Shown: positions 62,245 through 64,000 of the stretch, in pieces
How positions within the stretch are numbered: the first letter of the stretch is position 1
How the letters are laid out: each line of letters opens with the position of its first letter
Assembly: GCA_947493175.1 (NCBI GenBank)
Contig: CANLQD010000005.1
Coordinates: forward strand, 62,001 to 126,000
DNA length: 64,000 bases
From: an uncultured Flavobacteriaceae bacterium
GTDB lineage: Bacteria; Bacteroidota; Bacteroidia; Flavobacteriales; Flavobacteriaceae
Direction of reading: 5' to 3'
Notes under the pieces: generated by a model
Database searches by the model: none
What the model was told of the DNA's origin: nothing
The model's input: the letters and a program-made list of their open reading frames with translations, nothing else
Position numbers and translations under genes: made by a program

Positions 62245-64000
62245 ATGTTTGCAGCAAACTTTGAAAAATGGGACCGAATCCTCGGATGGTCGGTCTTTTT
62301 TATAGCCCTTTTTGTATACGCTATTACCGTTGAACCTACCAATAGTTTTTGGGATGCGGGCGAGTACATCGCCACTTCGGCAAAATTACAAGTAGGCCAC
62401 CCCCCGGGAGCACCGCTCTTACAGATGATCGGGGCATTTTTTGCTATGTTTGCCTTCGAACCAGACCAAGTGGCCCGTATGGTCAACTATGTTTCGGGTG
62501 TTTCGAGCGCCTTTACCATCCTGTTCATGTTCTGGACCATTACCAACCTTACCCAAAAATTGATTTCCAAGTCGGAGACCGTCACCAATAGTAAGGCCAT
62601 TGCCATTTTAGGAAGTGGACTCATCGGAAGCTTGGCCTTCACTTTTTCAGATAGTTTTTGGTTCAATGCGGTCGAGACCGAAGTATACTCTATGGCGAGT
62701 TTTATCATGGCATTGCTGCTGTGGCTCGGACTGAAATGGACGGATACGTTGGATGACCCGCGCGGCAATCGATGGATTATATTGATATCGTTCGTAGTAG
62801 GCCTCACCTTTGGTGTTCAATTTATGGGCTTTTTGGCCATCCCATCCATAGGATTGTTATATTATTTTAAGCGATACAAAACCACTACCGTCCCCAATTT
62901 TCTGATAGCCAATATCGCAGTCGTAGGTATTTTGATGTTGGTTTATAAATTCTCGCTCACCTATGTCTTGAAACTGTTCGGGTGGAGCGAGGTGTTCTTC
63001 ATCAATAGTATCGGACTTCCCTTTAATTCGGGAACTATTATTATGGGGCTATTGTTTGTTGCCGCCTTCTACTTTGGGCTGAACTATACTAAAAAGAACG
63101 ATTTTAGAACCGCAAACACTGTAATCCTTTGCTTAATGTTCTTATTCCTAGGATTTTCTTCCTGGCTGATGTTACCGATTCGGGCAAATGCCAAAACGGT
63201 CATCAATGAGAACAACCCAGAAGACGCCAGGGCTTTACTGGCCTATTACAATAGGGAACAATACCCGGGCGTCGACAGCCCGGTTTACGGTACGTATTAC
63301 TCGGATATGTTCGCGCCCGCCGGAGAAGACAAAGATGAAAAGCCCAAATATGAAAAAGATGAAAAGACAGGGAAATACGTCATTGTCAACTACTACGAGA
63401 ATGCCTTACAAGGGCCCAATAAAGATCATGTAGGCCTATTGCCCCGTATGTGGAGCAGCCAGCATGCAGAGAACTATATGAAATATTTTGGTCGTCTCGA
63501 TTTTAAAATGACCCAGAATAACGAAGAATTGAGAAAGGCTGTGCAGCAAGTTAAAAATGGTTTTGATAATGGGGAGATAGATGCCGACCAATACATTAGC
63601 TTTATTAGACGCTTTGGCGACTATCTGGAGGTAGAACCCCCATCGCTTTGGCAGAATATACAGTACATGATGGAGTTCCAATTTGGGTATATGTACTGGA
63701 GGTACTTTATGTGGAACTTCACCGGAAAACAGAATGATGTGCAGGGGCGTTACAATGGGGATGGTAACTGGTTAAGCGGTATTGGTTTTATAGATAGCAT
63801 TCGATTGGGAAGCCAAGATAACCTACCCAGTGAGGTGAGCGAGAACAAAGCCCGAAACACCTATTATTTTCTGCCGTTGATTTTGGGGATTATCGGACTT
63901 GTCTTTCAAATTTCCAAAAATCCCAAACAGTTTTGGGCCCTTTTCGTTTTCTTTATGTTCACGGGAATCGCCATACAGTTTTATACGAATCCTTATATTT
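62245..64000 (+). CDS. DUF2723 membrane protein, glycosyltransferase-like (3' truncated by window edge)
   Basis: An open frame from the ATG at 62245 runs to the last base without a stop, giving at least 585 residues. Helix 1 (about residues 13-30) is followed by the family signature EPTNSFWDAGEYIATSAKLQVGHPPGAPLL, whose acidic WDAGEY resembles the catalytic loop of GT-C glycosyltransferases. About ten more helices follow, with a large soluble loop (about residues 310-500) between them. Members in Bacteroidetes are usually 1000-1200 residues and are thought to use lipid-linked sugars for protein O-glycosylation. That role is inferred from the family, not shown here. Confidence 0.93.
   Translation, partial: MFAANFEKWDRILGWSVFFIALFVYAITVEPTNSFWDAGEYIATSAKLQVGHPPGAPLLQMIGAFFAMFAFEPDQVARMVNYVSGVSSAFTILFMFWTITNLTQKLISKSETVTNSKAIAILGSGLIGSLAFTFSDSFWFNAVETEVYSMASFIMALLLWLGLKWTDTLDDPRGNRWIILISFVVGLTFGVQFMGFLAIPSIGLLYYFKRYKTTTVPNFLIANIAVVGILMLVYKFSLTYVLKLFGWSEVFFINSIGLPFNSGTIIMGLLFVAAFYFGLNYTKKNDFRTANTVILCLMFLFLGFSSWLMLPIRANAKTVINENNPEDARALLAYYNREQYPGVDSPVYGTYYSDMFAPAGEDKDEKPKYEKDEKTGKYVIVNYYENALQGPNKDHVGLLPRMWSSQHAENYMKYFGRLDFKMTQNNEELRKAVQQVKNGFDNGEIDADQYISFIRRFGDYLEVEPPSLWQNIQYMMEFQFGYMYWRYFMWNFTGKQNDVQGRYNGDGNWLSGIGFIDSIRLGSQDNLPSEVSENKARNTYYFLPLILGIIGLVFQISKNPKQFWALFVFFMFTGIAIQFYTNPYI

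Overview
The window reads as ordinary chromosome from a marine-type member of the Flavobacteriaceae (Bacteroidetes). The evidence is a full-length SprA (the type IX secretion/gliding outer-membrane protein), alternative complex III (ActABCDEF) joined to a caa3-type cytochrome c oxidase, the rimP-nusA-infB and maeB-ruvA-sprA-gcvH neighbourhoods, DUF3341, DUF420, DUF2723 and GIN-domain proteins, and several promoters of the Bacteroidetes type (TTTG, about 17-20 nt, then TAnnTTTG). No rRNA, CRISPR array, prophage or intact insertion sequence is visible.

Layout. At 1-0.34 kb is the 3' end of an unrecognised gene. At 0.4-10.7 kb a long minus-strand operon encodes a MacAB/TolC-type exporter: four FtsX/MacB-like permeases, two membrane-fusion proteins, one ATPase and one TolC protein, followed by tsaB. 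At 10.8-16.2 kb lie oxidase assembly and accessory genes (SCO, a cysteine-less SCO-like protein, DUF420, CyoD-like subunit IV, two subunit III proteins, ctaB). At 16.5-28.6 kb are tonB, vanZ-like, gcvH, sprA (7.3 kb), ruvA and maeB. At 28.8-35.9 kb are an MFS sugar-type transporter, queG, a NatAB-like ABC exporter, a cytochrome P450 and ruvB. At 36.2-42.6 kb are pckA, an AT-rich patch holding an orphan methyltransferase and a broken gene, a long acyl-CoA oxidase/dehydrogenase and a GIN-domain protein. At 42.7-54.5 kb is the respiratory operon actABCDEF-ctaC-ctaD. At 54.8-59.7 kb are a SPOR protein and rimP-nusA-infB. At 59.7-62 kb are a structured non-coding region, a cation/proton antiporter and tRNA-Gln. 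The window ends inside a DUF2723 membrane glycosyltransferase-like gene.

How the genes work together. The two respiratory blocks complement each other: ACIII takes electrons from menaquinol and passes them to the oxidase, whose subunits I and II are beside ACIII, while subunits III and IV, heme O synthase and the copper-delivery proteins are 27-32 kb away. The exporter, SprA, TonB and the SPOR protein are cell-envelope functions. maeB, pckA and the acyl-CoA oxidase link fatty-acid and C4-acid carbon to pyruvate and PEP.

Most of the sequence is recognisable core genome. I do not see a convincing undescribed defence or biosynthetic system. The most unusual signals are a 162-bp near-palindromic element at 60048-60209, an intrinsic terminator in the rimP leader, a helix-hairpin-helix tail on ActC, the four-permease/one-ATPase exporter, and a 14-bp perfect palindrome upstream of pckA. 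Family assignments come from motif recognition by eye; no database search was run.
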